NCBI GenBank assembly: GCA_016875165.1
Contig: VGSF01000011.1
Location: 1-64,000 of the forward strand
Direction of reading: 5' to 3'
DNA length: 64,000 bases
Source: Deltaproteobacteria bacterium
GTDB lineage: Bacteria; Desulfobacterota; SM23-61
The notes beneath the pieces are model-generated. The model was not told where the DNA came from. It was given only the letters and a program-made list of their open reading frames with translations, and did no database searches. Shown here piece by piece: positions 1-7,112 of this stretch (positions are counted from its first letter, which is position 1; every line of letters starts with the position of its first letter). The position numbers were made by a program, and so were the translations under genes.

Positions 1-99
1 ATTTTGAGTGTCTCACTTTTCGAGAAAAAGCCCATTTTATCGGCACTCGTACCACCAAAATGCACAAAACTGATCACCATGCCAGACAACCAATTGACT

Positions 100-216
100 T
101 TATTCGATTATTAATTGGACACCCGTGATGTTCGCTAAAATGTCAATTACTGTTGACTCTGAGATGTTGAAAAGTTTCGCTCGCCTTTTAGCGTGTCGCG
201 AGAATTTAATCTTCAT
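100..216 (-). pseudogene. short DUF4258-like ORF remnant
   Basis: A 38-codon reading frame begins MKIKFSRHAKRRAKLFNIS and stops early. The start, with a basic stretch around a conserved His, resembles the N-terminus of small DUF4258-type proteins of toxin-antitoxin neighbourhoods, which are usually about twice as long. The DNA downstream of the stop has no coherent continuation, so it is probably a decayed remnant. The family call rests on pattern recognition only. It could be chance, but its position at the edge of a toxin-antitoxin island fits. Confidence 0.3.
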
Positions 217-337
217 TAATATCACCTTTTTTAATTATAGCCTTTTTTCTTCACAGGATAAAGCATTCTTACTGTAAAAAAATCCGTCCCGATGGTCTGC
301 CATTAAAATGCTCCAGATTCATGTGACATCTCATTTC

Positions 338-449
338 CCATATTATTTGCAAGGATAATTTTTTGTTTACGCCCCGATCCAGTATTAGCTGTCATGGCTA
401 TTTCCAAACCCGTACAATGCACGTTCTGCACGAACATCCCCGAGCCTCT
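338..449. repeat. 112-bp direct repeat, copy 1
   Basis: This stretch recurs almost identically at 4111-4223 in the same orientation, with about three differences. A weaker match extends some 50 bp to the left. The two copies bracket the GIY-YIG, HEPN-like, HicB and HEPN-MNT genes. No open frame of recognisable function lies in it. Confidence 0.8.
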
Positions 450-488
450 TTGGGCCTGGACCACTTAAATATAATTTTTACCTGCGAC

Positions 489-1181
489 TCATTTTCGCAA
501 TTCGTTTAGACTGACCCAATCACCTGGGGCGCGTTCATAATGCCAGAATGTCCAACCATTGCAGCTCCGTCGCTTACATGCTGCTGCCCCGGATAAAGAG
601 GGAGAGGCATACTTTTTCCCTTGGAAGTGGATGAAACCATCTTTGCTGATGTTAGCTTTTATTGTTTTCCCTTTGTGGCGGGCTCGAAGTTTTATCGGGC
701 CATTGATATATTTAGCAAGGATTGGTTTTTTGTCATCGGAATCCGATTTCTGCCCTTCTTCCCGATCTGAAACCTCTTTGCCAATGAGGGAAAGCAATTC
801 TCCCCGCTGAAATTCACGAATATTCCGGGTAAATCTTCCTCGGATATCTTCTGAACTGATGAATTTACCTTTTTGTTTGTTAGCAGGGGGTTTTACAATC
901 CGGAGGATTAAAGATTCCAATTCCTTTAAATGACTATCCCCAATTGTTAAGTACACGCCAAAACGATCCCACGAAAGGCGATGGCGATCCCTCAGATGGT
1001 GAGCGAGACGTGAGCGGAGATTACTTGCCAACCCGACATAATATAATTTCCCCTGCCTATAAAGGGCGTACACTCCCTGCCGACGGCGCACGTATTGACG
1101 GATAATGTTCTGATATTTTTCAAACGCTTCCCGGGAGATATTTTCCAAATGTTGAGAAACCAAGGGTTTTCGCTTTGCCAT
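489..1181 (-). CDS. GIY-YIG nuclease with C-terminal RAMA domain
   Basis: Predicted DNA endonuclease of 230 residues. Residues about 35-110 form a GIY-YIG core: GVYALYRQGKLYYVG, then the Arg of SNLRSRL, the Glu of LKELESLIL and a downstream Asn. Residues about 165-230 resemble the RAMA domain (restriction enzyme adenine methylase associated), with FQGKKYASPS followed by CNGWTFWHY. RAMA domains are found in restriction and modification proteins and probably read modified DNA. The gene follows the HEPN-like gene on the same strand after 14 bp, so the two are probably co-transcribed. Inference: a modification-sensitive defence nuclease. No methyltransferase directly adjoins it. The start chosen is MAKRKP. 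Confidence 0.75.
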   Translation of the reverse strand: MAKRKPLVSQHLENISREAFEKYQNIIRQYVRRRQGVYALYRQGKLYYVGLASNLRSRLAHHLRDRHRLSWDRFGVYLTIGDSHLKELESLILRIVKPPANKQKGKFISSEDIRGRFTRNIREFQRGELLSLIGKEVSDREEGQKSDSDDKKPILAKYINGPIKLRARHKGKTIKANISKDGFIHFQGKKYASPSLSGAAACKRRSCNGWTFWHYERAPGDWVSLNELRK

Positions 1182-1195
1182 ATCACAAATCTCCC

Positions 1196-1852
1196 TTATT
1201 TCTTCATATTTGCACCACGGGTTTTGGCCTCCTCATTAAGGCTTGTATTCAGCTCTTCAACCCACTTTTCAATTTCCTTGACGTCGCTACTGGCATACGA
1301 ACTGGTTATTATGAGTTCTGGTTCAATTTCATCCCTGGAAATAAAGATCGTTTCAAATTCATGGGGTTTCATGGGAATGGGATATCTGCCGTACCAAGTT
1401 GCGCTCCTACTGAGTTTTCTTAAGAGTTCCTCATCACCTGCATTGAGCGGATCGAAGCCGCATGTCTGGGCAAATCGATAAAGATCGTGCCCTTTAACTT
1501 CCGAAGGAAGTTCAAGTTTGAATCTTAACTTTTTCTCAAGATCAGTTCTTTTGCGCAAGACAATCAGAGCCTTGAACAGGTTCTCTAAGGCGTATGAAGT
1601 GAGCATAAAGTAAATGGTTATGAAATGATCACTGGCCTCCGGCTTCCTACCCGAACTCCAATTTGCCCATGTGTCCTTGATCTTTTCCTGGAATAGGGCT
1701 GCGACTTCAAGTAGGTGGTCGGCCTTTCGTTTCCATTCCCGGTGATCAAGCAGAAGTTCCTTGTATTTGTCCTTATATTGACTGTCTTTGTCCAACTTTG
1801 GGAGACGTCTTATGCATTCCTTCGGAATTTTCTTGTCGATTTTCAATCCCAT
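1196..1852 (-). CDS. HEPN-like protein of unknown function
   Basis: A 218-residue, mainly helical, charged protein. The segment around residues 75-150 (TSYALENLFKALIVLRKR, later KGHDLYRFAQ, then WYGRYPIP) resembles HEPN-type helical bundles, including the conserved G-H-D-L turn. A canonical RX4-6H ribonuclease motif is not obvious. It is the first gene of a probable two-gene operon with the GIY-YIG/RAMA nuclease. HEPN proteins commonly act as toxins or RNA-cleaving effectors in defence loci, but no specific function can be assigned. Its strongest clue is its partner. The start at 1852 gives a full-length frame and leaves about 130 bp to the upstream remnant. Confidence 0.5.
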   Translation of the reverse strand: MGLKIDKKIPKECIRRLPKLDKDSQYKDKYKELLLDHREWKRKADHLLEVAALFQEKIKDTWANWSSGRKPEASDHFITIYFMLTSYALENLFKALIVLRKRTDLEKKLRFKLELPSEVKGHDLYRFAQTCGFDPLNAGDEELLRKLSRSATWYGRYPIPMKPHEFETIFISRDEIEPELIITSSYASSDVKEIEKWVEELNTSLNEEAKTRGANMKK

Positions 1853-1983
1853 ATCGCCCTTAAAAAAGGAAAAATCAAAACGCTATATTTTAATTGGAAT
1901 TTATTCCCTTTGGTCAATAGGGTCTGGTCTCAACATTCAACACTTCGAACCTCCCGGATTCCCGAACATCTCAGATTCCGACC

Positions 1984-2223
1984 TCATTTCTCCTCGGTTC
2001 TATCAATGACATCCGATACCCAGAAGAGGTAAACCAAACCGGCAGCCTCACGCGCTTTCCTCAGCCGCCCGACCCATTCAGAGATGGCGGCCATATCCAT
2101 TTTTGCCTCACTATCAAATTCATCAGAAGGTAAGAGATTCGTCTTAAGCCCGATCAGCGCCTGCATTGCAGCAAGTAGGTTGGGGCGATCCTGTTTTGCT
2201 TCTGGCGCCTCAACACTAAAGGG
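1984..2223 (-). pseudogene. C-terminal fragment of an unidentified gene
   Basis: An open frame without an upstream start runs out of the inverted-repeat element at 2224-2407 and continues for about 80 codons to a stop at 1984. It contains MAAISEWVGRLRKAREAAG and ends VSDVIDRTEEK. Its N-terminal part appears to have been lost where the element now sits. I do not recognise the family. An internal ATG at 2166 could give a 60-residue product, but no ribosome site supports it. Confidence 0.4.
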
Positions 2224-2407
2224 AATTGACCCACTTATGCTAAAAAATAGTGACCCACCCGAAGGGTACCTTATTGCACGCGCAATAACTGATTCCTTTA
2301 ACCAATCACTTGATTTTTAAGCACTATGGCTTATGACTTTACCCGTAACTGTGCAGCTTGAGATCGTCTTTCCTGGGTTAGCTTTCTTTAGCATAAGTGG
2401 GTCAATT
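2224..2407. mobile_element. 184-bp element with perfect 21-bp terminal inverted repeats
   Basis: Positions 2224-2244 and 2387-2407 are exact reverse complements (AATTGACCCACTTATGC and onward). The left end also carries a second TGACCCA 22 bp inside. Repeated terminal motifs of this GTGGGTCA type are seen at IS21-like ends, so this may be the collapsed remnant of such an IS or a derivative without genes. It contains no ORF of note. The stop codon of the truncated hicB lies inside its right repeat, and a headless reading frame emerges from its left repeat. No target duplication was seen. Confidence 0.65.
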
Positions 2408-2602
2408 GTTATGAGTGTCAAGGCTGGCGGCATCCGATTGAAGATGTTTCAACAATCCCCGCACGTGCATTTCAATCGCTTCATGCATATTCCGTTCAGC
2501 CTCTTCCCGGCTGGTCCCAGTCGCCACACAGCCTGGTAAATCAGGCGAATATGCTGAATAATTATCGTTGGCCTTTTCAATTACTACAAGGAAGCGATGC
2601 AT
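2402..2602 (-). pseudogene. HicB-type antitoxin, 3' end replaced by an element
   Basis: The frame encodes MHRFLVVIEKANDNYSAYSP followed by DLPGCVATGTSREEAERN and a helix ending EMHVRGLL, the typical HicB partial RNase-H-like domain that binds HicA toxin. I choose the start at 2602, because residues upstream of this Met do not match the family. After RGLL the usual EDGLPIP-type segment is missing. The frame instead reads LKHLQSDAASLDTHNN and stops inside the inverted repeat of the adjacent element. No HicA gene lies next to it. It may be a solitary truncated antitoxin or a dead gene. Confidence 0.65.
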
Positions 2603-2688
2603 ATAACCATAACTCTTTCGGTCGATTGATAGCATTGTTTAATTTTCGGAACGAGTGCACCGCCCCTATTTTTGCGTCCCCAATTTTC

Positions 2689-3255
2689 TTAAATTCCCCC
2701 ACCTTGTCCTCGCAATTCGTCAATCAAATTCGTTATCCTTTCCACAAACCCGAGAGCATCTTTGCGGCTTCTTTGGGCGTCGGAGCGGGAGATGCTCGCT
2801 TCGGCTTTGTAATGTGCTGTATTACGCCTGGATTTTGTATGCCACATTTGGTTGATATATTTTTCCTCCAACGATTTCAGCCGAGCAATTTTATCGATCA
2901 GCTCAGTTTCCAATACCTTTTTCTTATGGACAAAGTGATATTCCATTGATTCAATCAGACAGTCATGGTTCCTGGCCCTCAGCCCTAAACTACCTAATGC
3001 GGCGGTGGCGGAATGAAACATTACATAATAGCTGGCGCTGATCACCCAATCGTAGGCATTGTAATCTTCTCTTAGCCTCAATGCCTTTTTTGATTCTCTA
3101 TCGTCAGAGAGTTTTAAAAGCAGGTCTGCTGTTTCAAGATTGTGCCTGGATTTATCCAAATAATATGGAACTAAGATGACAAAGTTTTTGTCTTCATAGA
3201 GCTCCTTACTTTGGACATACCCGTCGATTTTTAATTTAAGAAGTTTTTCTCTCAT
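2689..3255 (-). CDS. HEPN-domain toxin of a HEPN-MNT pair
   Basis: A helical protein of about 188 residues with the HEPN signature. YDWVISASYYVMFHSATAAL forms the conserved helix, and RRNTAHY supplies an RX4H motif, the expected active site of HEPN ribonucleases. A frame opens further upstream, but the Met at 3255 (MREKLLKLKIDGY) overlaps the stop of the nucleotidyltransferase gene by ATGA, so I take it as the start. Known HEPN-MNT modules work as toxin-antitoxin pairs in which the MNT partner neutralises the HEPN RNase, for example by adding AMP to it. Here the antitoxin candidate is transcribed first. Confidence 0.75.
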   Translation of the reverse strand: MREKLLKLKIDGYVQSKELYEDKNFVILVPYYLDKSRHNLETADLLLKLSDDRESKKALRLREDYNAYDWVISASYYVMFHSATAALGSLGLRARNHDCLIESMEYHFVHKKKVLETELIDKIARLKSLEEKYINQMWHTKSRRNTAHYKAEASISRSDAQRSRKDALGFVERITNLIDELRGQGGGI

Positions 3256-3866
3256 TTTAGTCCGGCGAAAACAAGCTCCCAAAACTTCTCACGCCCACAT
3301 AGGATAATTTTATCCCGGATAATTTCATGGGCAAGGTTGGTTTCTTTCGCTTTAACCATTCTTACAAACTCCATTGGCTCCGCCACAACAGGATTAATAT
3401 TTATCCCATACCTCCTTGAAAGAGAGAGGGTTTCTGATTCGATCATTTCTTGGTATTGGTCCTTGAAAGACACAATAAAAAAAAGATCCAAATCGCTTTT
3501 AGGGGCTGCTTTACCTTTGGCATAAGAGCCAAAGAGGATAATGGAAAGTAGATTGAAATGGGAACGTTCAGGGAGCCGATCCATTAGCTCTCGAATAGGC
3601 CTGGATAATTTCTTTTGACTTTTCAAAAACTCTTGTAAATCTGCGTTGGTTATTTCAATAAAGTCATTTAAGAGGTATTCGCTATTGAAATTCAATGAAC
3701 AGAAAATTGCTGCGCCCTGTTTCTTCTTATTCAAGACCCCCTTTTGAGCTAAGGCATTTACCTGGCCATAAATATAACTGTATGAAATATTAAGCTTTTG
3801 AGCAATGTTTCTGATGGATGGGGAGATATTTGGTTCATTGTAAAATAGCCTAACTATTTGTTTCAA
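3252..3866 (-). CDS. winged-helix MNT nucleotidyltransferase (antitoxin)
   Basis: A 204-residue protein in two parts. Residues about 1-65 form a winged helix-turn-helix (SIRNIAQKLNISYSYIYGQ, then ALAQKGVLNKKKQGA). Residues about 105-200 form a minimal nucleotidyltransferase with IILFGSYAKGKAAPKSDLDL, which carries the GSxxKGxxxxxSDxD metal and nucleotide site. It is the presumed antitoxin that inactivates the HEPN partner, to which it is joined by an ATGA overlap. The fused DNA-binding domain suggests it represses its own promoter. A 16-bp perfect palindrome lies 32 bp upstream of the start and would suit as operator. Confidence 0.8.
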   Translation of the reverse strand: MKQIVRLFYNEPNISPSIRNIAQKLNISYSYIYGQVNALAQKGVLNKKKQGAAIFCSLNFNSEYLLNDFIEITNADLQEFLKSQKKLSRPIRELMDRLPERSHFNLLSIILFGSYAKGKAAPKSDLDLFFIVSFKDQYQEMIESETLSLSRRYGININPVVAEPMEFVRMVKAKETNLAHEIIRDKIILCGREKFWELVFAGLK

Positions 3867-3897
3867 ATCGTCATTTCCTTCGTATTATCGCTTTTTG

Positions 3898-3913
3898 GTG
3901 ATAATATTATCAC
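3898..3913. promoter_or_regulatory. 16-bp palindrome upstream of the MNT-HEPN operon
   Basis: GTGATAATATTATCAC is a perfect palindrome 32 bp upstream of the MNT start codon. A further partial copy, TGATAA, follows at 3921-3926. The surrounding DNA is AT-rich and promoter-like. It is a plausible operator for the winged-helix domain of the MNT protein, by inference from position and symmetry. Confidence 0.5.
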
Positions 3914-4110
3914 TGATTACTGATAATTAAAAGAGGGAACTTTATTTACTCGCACCTTTTATCAAAAGGTGGATAAAGGGTAAAGATTAAAGCCGGCGGC
4001 AGCGGATGGGGTACAAACGCCCGGCAAGCCAACTCGCCTTGCCCCACCTTTAATATCCGTCCCGATGGGCTGTTTTTAAACCGCTCCACGTTCATGTGAT
4101 ATCTCTTTTT

Positions 4111-4223
4111 CCCATATTATTTGAAAGGATAATTTTTTGTTTACGTCCCGATCCAGTATTAGCTGTCATGGCTATTTCCAAACCCGTACAATGCACGTTC
4201 TGCACGAACATCCCCGAGCCTCT
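4111..4223. repeat. 112-bp direct repeat, copy 2
   Basis: Near-identical to 338-449 and in the same orientation. It lies between the HEPN-MNT operon and the attC-like site. On the minus strand both copies preserve a short frame (MFVQNVHCTGLEIAMTANTG) with one silent and one conservative difference. That hints at a short coding segment, but gives no function. Confidence 0.8.
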
Positions 4224-4257
4224 CCTCCCCCGGCAAGATACGCCAAGCTTCTTGGCG

Positions 4258-4346
4258 CGATAACGCTGCGGCTCACTGGCCGAGCCCAAAAGTTTGCCCG
4301 CAAGGCCGCCGTGCTTTCCGCGGTCCAGTCCAGCCGCTTGTTAGCT
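4258..4346 (-). other. integron attC-like recombination site
   Basis: Read on the minus strand, the site opens with AGCTAACAAGCGGCTGGACTGG and closes with CCAGTGAGCCGCAGCGTTATCG, arms that pair as R''/L'' and L'/R' boxes of an attC. GCGGCT pairs with AGCCGC, and the arms differ by one unpaired base, like the extrahelical base of true attC sites. The outer core triplets AAC and GTT are kept, but the flanking bases deviate from RYYYAAC and GTTRRRY. The stop codon of the ParE-type toxin lies in the R'' box, as expected for a cassette. No integron integrase is present in the window. Confidence 0.55.
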
Positions 4347-4649
4347 TCTTCCCTTCAGTTTGTTCTTAATCCATGCGGGATCACGACGCATAGGTAACAC
4401 TGCGATGACGTAAGCAATCTCATCATTGACTTCGTAATAAATGGCATAGGGGAATCGCTTGGCAGGCATTCGATAAAGGCCAAACTTTTTGCTGTGTATC
4501 CCTGCATAAATAAAGAGGGATTCGATATCAGCTATTAAGCTATCCCAAAAATATTCACCAACTCCCCTTTCTTTTTGGTCATAAAAACTTCTTCCATCAT
4601 TGAAATCATCAGCAACTTCATTTAATATGACGACATCCTTGACTTTCAT
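4341..4649 (-). CDS. RelE/ParE-family toxin
   Basis: A 102-residue protein with the RelE/ParE toxin fold: N-terminal helices (VADDFNDGRSFYDQKERGVG) and then a beta sheet with FGLYRMPAKRFPYAIYYEV and VIAVLPMRRDPAWIKNKL. The KRFPYAIYYE segment is typical of ParE-like members. The gene starts four bases inside the upstream antitoxin gene (ATGA overlap), so the pair is translationally coupled in the usual antitoxin-first order. The target, gyrase or ribosome-bound mRNA, cannot be told from sequence. Its stop codon lies within the attC-like site, making the pair a probable integron cassette cargo. Confidence 0.85.
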   Translation of the reverse strand: MKVKDVVILNEVADDFNDGRSFYDQKERGVGEYFWDSLIADIESLFIYAGIHSKKFGLYRMPAKRFPYAIYYEVNDEIAYVIAVLPMRRDPAWIKNKLKGRS

Positions 4650-4852
4650 GATTTCCGACTCGCCTTCAACTCTTCAAGAGAGATGAACTTTGCATTACCG
4701 CTTTCAATTTTCCCTTTTCTTTCGTCAAGAATATCCCGATGCCACTCTGGCGACTCGATTTCGGTGTCTTCATAAAGAAGCGAATCCCAAAGGGCCTCCA
4801 TAATTTGAAGACGTTCTATCGTGCTCATTTTCTTAATATCTAGTGTATTCAT
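4646..4852 (-). CDS. addiction-module antitoxin (unstable antitoxin family)
   Basis: A small protein of about 68 residues resembling the addiction-module component family that pairs with RelE/ParE toxins. IKKMSTIERLQIMEALWDSL forms the first helices, ESPEWHRDILDERKGKIESG follows, and a basic tail ends ASRKS. An ATG six bases upstream (4858) leaves only two bases to the GAGGAGG ribosome site. The ATG at 4852 has proper spacing and is preferred. It overlaps the toxin gene by ATGA. The family fold wraps a C-terminal helix around the toxin. Confidence 0.8.
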   Translation of the reverse strand: MNTLDIKKMSTIERLQIMEALWDSLLYEDTEIESPEWHRDILDERKGKIESGNAKFISLEELKASRKS

Positions 4853-4858
4853 CTGCAT

Positions 4859-5262
4859 TTCCTCCTCTGAAGCTAACAGTAATTAGACTGGTCTATGTTT
4901 GACCTTTAGCAAAGCTGTTTTGAGTCTATATATCCCAACTGACTCGCTGCCAATTCTTCGCGTGAATATTAAATATTTTCATTCACTTAACCTGACTCCG
5001 GTGCTCGAATTGTTTTGGTATTATCGAGACTTGATAAAAACTATGCAAACCGGAGGCGTTGCTGAAACCATATACCTTTATTTACAGGCAGTCAAGAGCA
5101 GAAGGTTCCTTCTTTTCAAGCACATTTCGCTGATTTTCCTTTGAAATGTTGCATTGAAGGGCAGAATTTGAAAATAATGAGGAAGAAGTTAATACATCAT
5201 TTGACACTGTCTGTCAGGTCAAGGTTCGATTTTGGGATATTATCTATCCTTTCTCAGAGGCT
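4859..5262. other. intergenic gap without recognised content
   Basis: About 400 bp between the antitoxin promoter side and the end of the restriction-modification gene. The first bases carry the antitoxin ribosome site. I see no convincing gene, hairpin or repeat in the rest. It may include the cassette boundary of the toxin-antitoxin pair, but no second attC-like site could be made out. Confidence 0.5.
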
Positions 5263-7112
5263 TCATTTTGTCTGCTCCTCGACAATCTTGATTTCTTCGT
5301 CCGTCAAACCATACAAATCATATACCAGCCGATCGATCTGCTGATCCACCGTCTCCATTTGCCGTTCGCTGATAGTTTTCTCGTTTGGAGTCTTGCAGAC
5401 CATCAATTGTTTATGTAGAGTTAACATTTTCTCAACTAGCAATACCATTCGGTCATGCCGTGCTTTATGGGTGGGGTCGGATAAATCAATAAAGGGTATT
5501 GGCAGTGTTTTTAGTTGCTCTACTTTTATTTGGGGAAATGCATCGTTAACTTCGTCATAGAACCTTCGTATAAAAAAGGCGATGAGGCGACTACCAAGAA
5601 TACCTGCCAGATAATGGGCTCTTACGGTATTAGATTTAGGGAGGGTAATATAAACTTGCTGATCGGCAACAGAGTTGGTTGTCTCAATTGTAACCACAAG
5701 GCGGTCGCCAAGAATTTTACGCGAATATACGCGTTCCTCTTGAAAGAACTCGGGTTGTCTTGGTTCAGCAAGCCAAGAACCATATCTCACATATTCGGTT
5801 GGTTTCGGTGGAGAAAATCTGCGTAAATCGCGCCCGTAAATGAATGGCCGGTAGCCCTCCTTTTTAGATTTGCTATGGTAAGGTCTTTCCTTGACGTCAC
5901 GAGATGTCTGTGGTCCTGATCCGAAGGCAGTCTTTCCATATCCACCAATGCGATATGGATGGACTCCGCGGGTGATATTTGCGATGTTTTGAAGTTCAGA
6001 GTAGTTTTCTTTTAGCCTAGAGATCAAACCAGAACTGACAGTATCAAGGGTTGTCGAGATGGGTCGTTGCCCATTCAAGTATTGGTCAGTATCGTAGGTT
6101 AGAATTTCTAAAATATTTCCATTTTGCATTTTTCTAATTTGGAGTGATTTCCCTGGCTGGGTAGATTTCCGCAGGGTGTAAACGACTGTATCAACTGTAA
6201 GATTCTGAAAAACATTTGGTGGTGGGATCAAGATGCATAAGTCATTTGCATGGTTCAATATAAAGGAACGCGTAATCGATGAATAAGTATTGGTAAGCCA
6301 CACATTCGGAACAATTTGGCCCATACATCCCTTTAATTGGCATAATTCGTGGGCTTTCTCCATAAAAATAGAAAACATATCCAGTTGGTAGGGGGAACTT
6401 TTATATCTATTACCGAGGTATTCCTTAACCTCCGGGTCAATGTTAAGTGCTTTCCAATCGCGGCCAAAGACATATGGCGGATTACCAATCACGGCATCGA
6501 AACCGCCTCGTTTCATGATTTCGGGAAATTCTTTTTCCCAGTCGAAGGGGTTGATGCGATACATCTCATCCGGCTCAAGGAGGCTCATCTGCTTGCCTTG
6601 ATAGAAATCCGGGCCGATGAGGGAGTTGCCGCACTTAATGTTACTTCCCAGGTCGGGCAAGGCCCGCTCCTTGAATAACTTCAACTGCCTCTCCAAAGTA
6701 TCCTGATTTTCACCTTCCAGGACCTTGAGAAGCAGGCTCAGTTTGGTCACCTCAACTGCCTGCGGATCAATGTCCACCCCGTATATGTTGTTCAAAAGAA
6801 TCCTTTTCTTCTCCTGGGTGGTCAGGTTCCACTGGCCTCCATGGCCTTGATAAATCTCTTTGGTATGCTTTTGCGGGTTATTCTTTTGATACCAATCCCG
6901 ATGGTAATTTAAGAGATACTGGTAAGCACCGAGGAGGAATGAACCTGAACCACAGGCTGGGTCAAGGATGCGTATTTTGGATATCTGTTGTGGAGATAAT
7001 TGACGGTGTATGGGCACCCCGCTGTGGGCGCCCTCATCTGGGCGGCCACGGGGGGCCGCCCCTACAATTTTACCCACCGTATTCTTTACGATGTAGTCAA
7101 CGATATAGGTTT
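5263..7112 (-). pseudogene. type IIG restriction-modification enzyme, methylase and specificity part (after frameshift)
   Basis: This is the C-terminal two thirds of a fused restriction-modification enzyme. It holds methyltransferase motif I (ILDPACGSGSF), catalytic motif IV (NPPYVFG) typical of N6-adenine methylases, and a long C-terminal region resembling TaqI-type target recognition domains (IPFIDLSD, QQIDRLVYDLYGLTDEEI). The frame joins the N-terminal part at about 7110-7112, where one extra base breaks the reading: the upstream frame gives GGVYYTP and this frame continues TYIVDYIVKNTVGK, which together form the family consensus. Upstream codons of this frame as far as a TTG at 7161 are out-of-frame artefact. 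The protein also carries an unusual insertion encoded by a palindromic repeat at about 7005-7071. Confidence 0.8.
7005..7071. repeat. palindromic repeat inserted inside the methylase gene
   Basis: A GC-rich double hairpin of about 66 bp (GGGCGGCCACGGGGGGCCGC with CCCCTACA at one end, and GGGCACCCCGCTGTGGGCGCC at the other) lies in frame inside the coding sequence. It is translated as IVGAAPRGRPDEGAHSGVPI between the family segments IVKNTVGK and RILDPACGSGSF. Similar GGGGC-type sequences recur near 36580-36630, which supports a dispersed repeat rather than native coding sequence. Confidence 0.6.
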
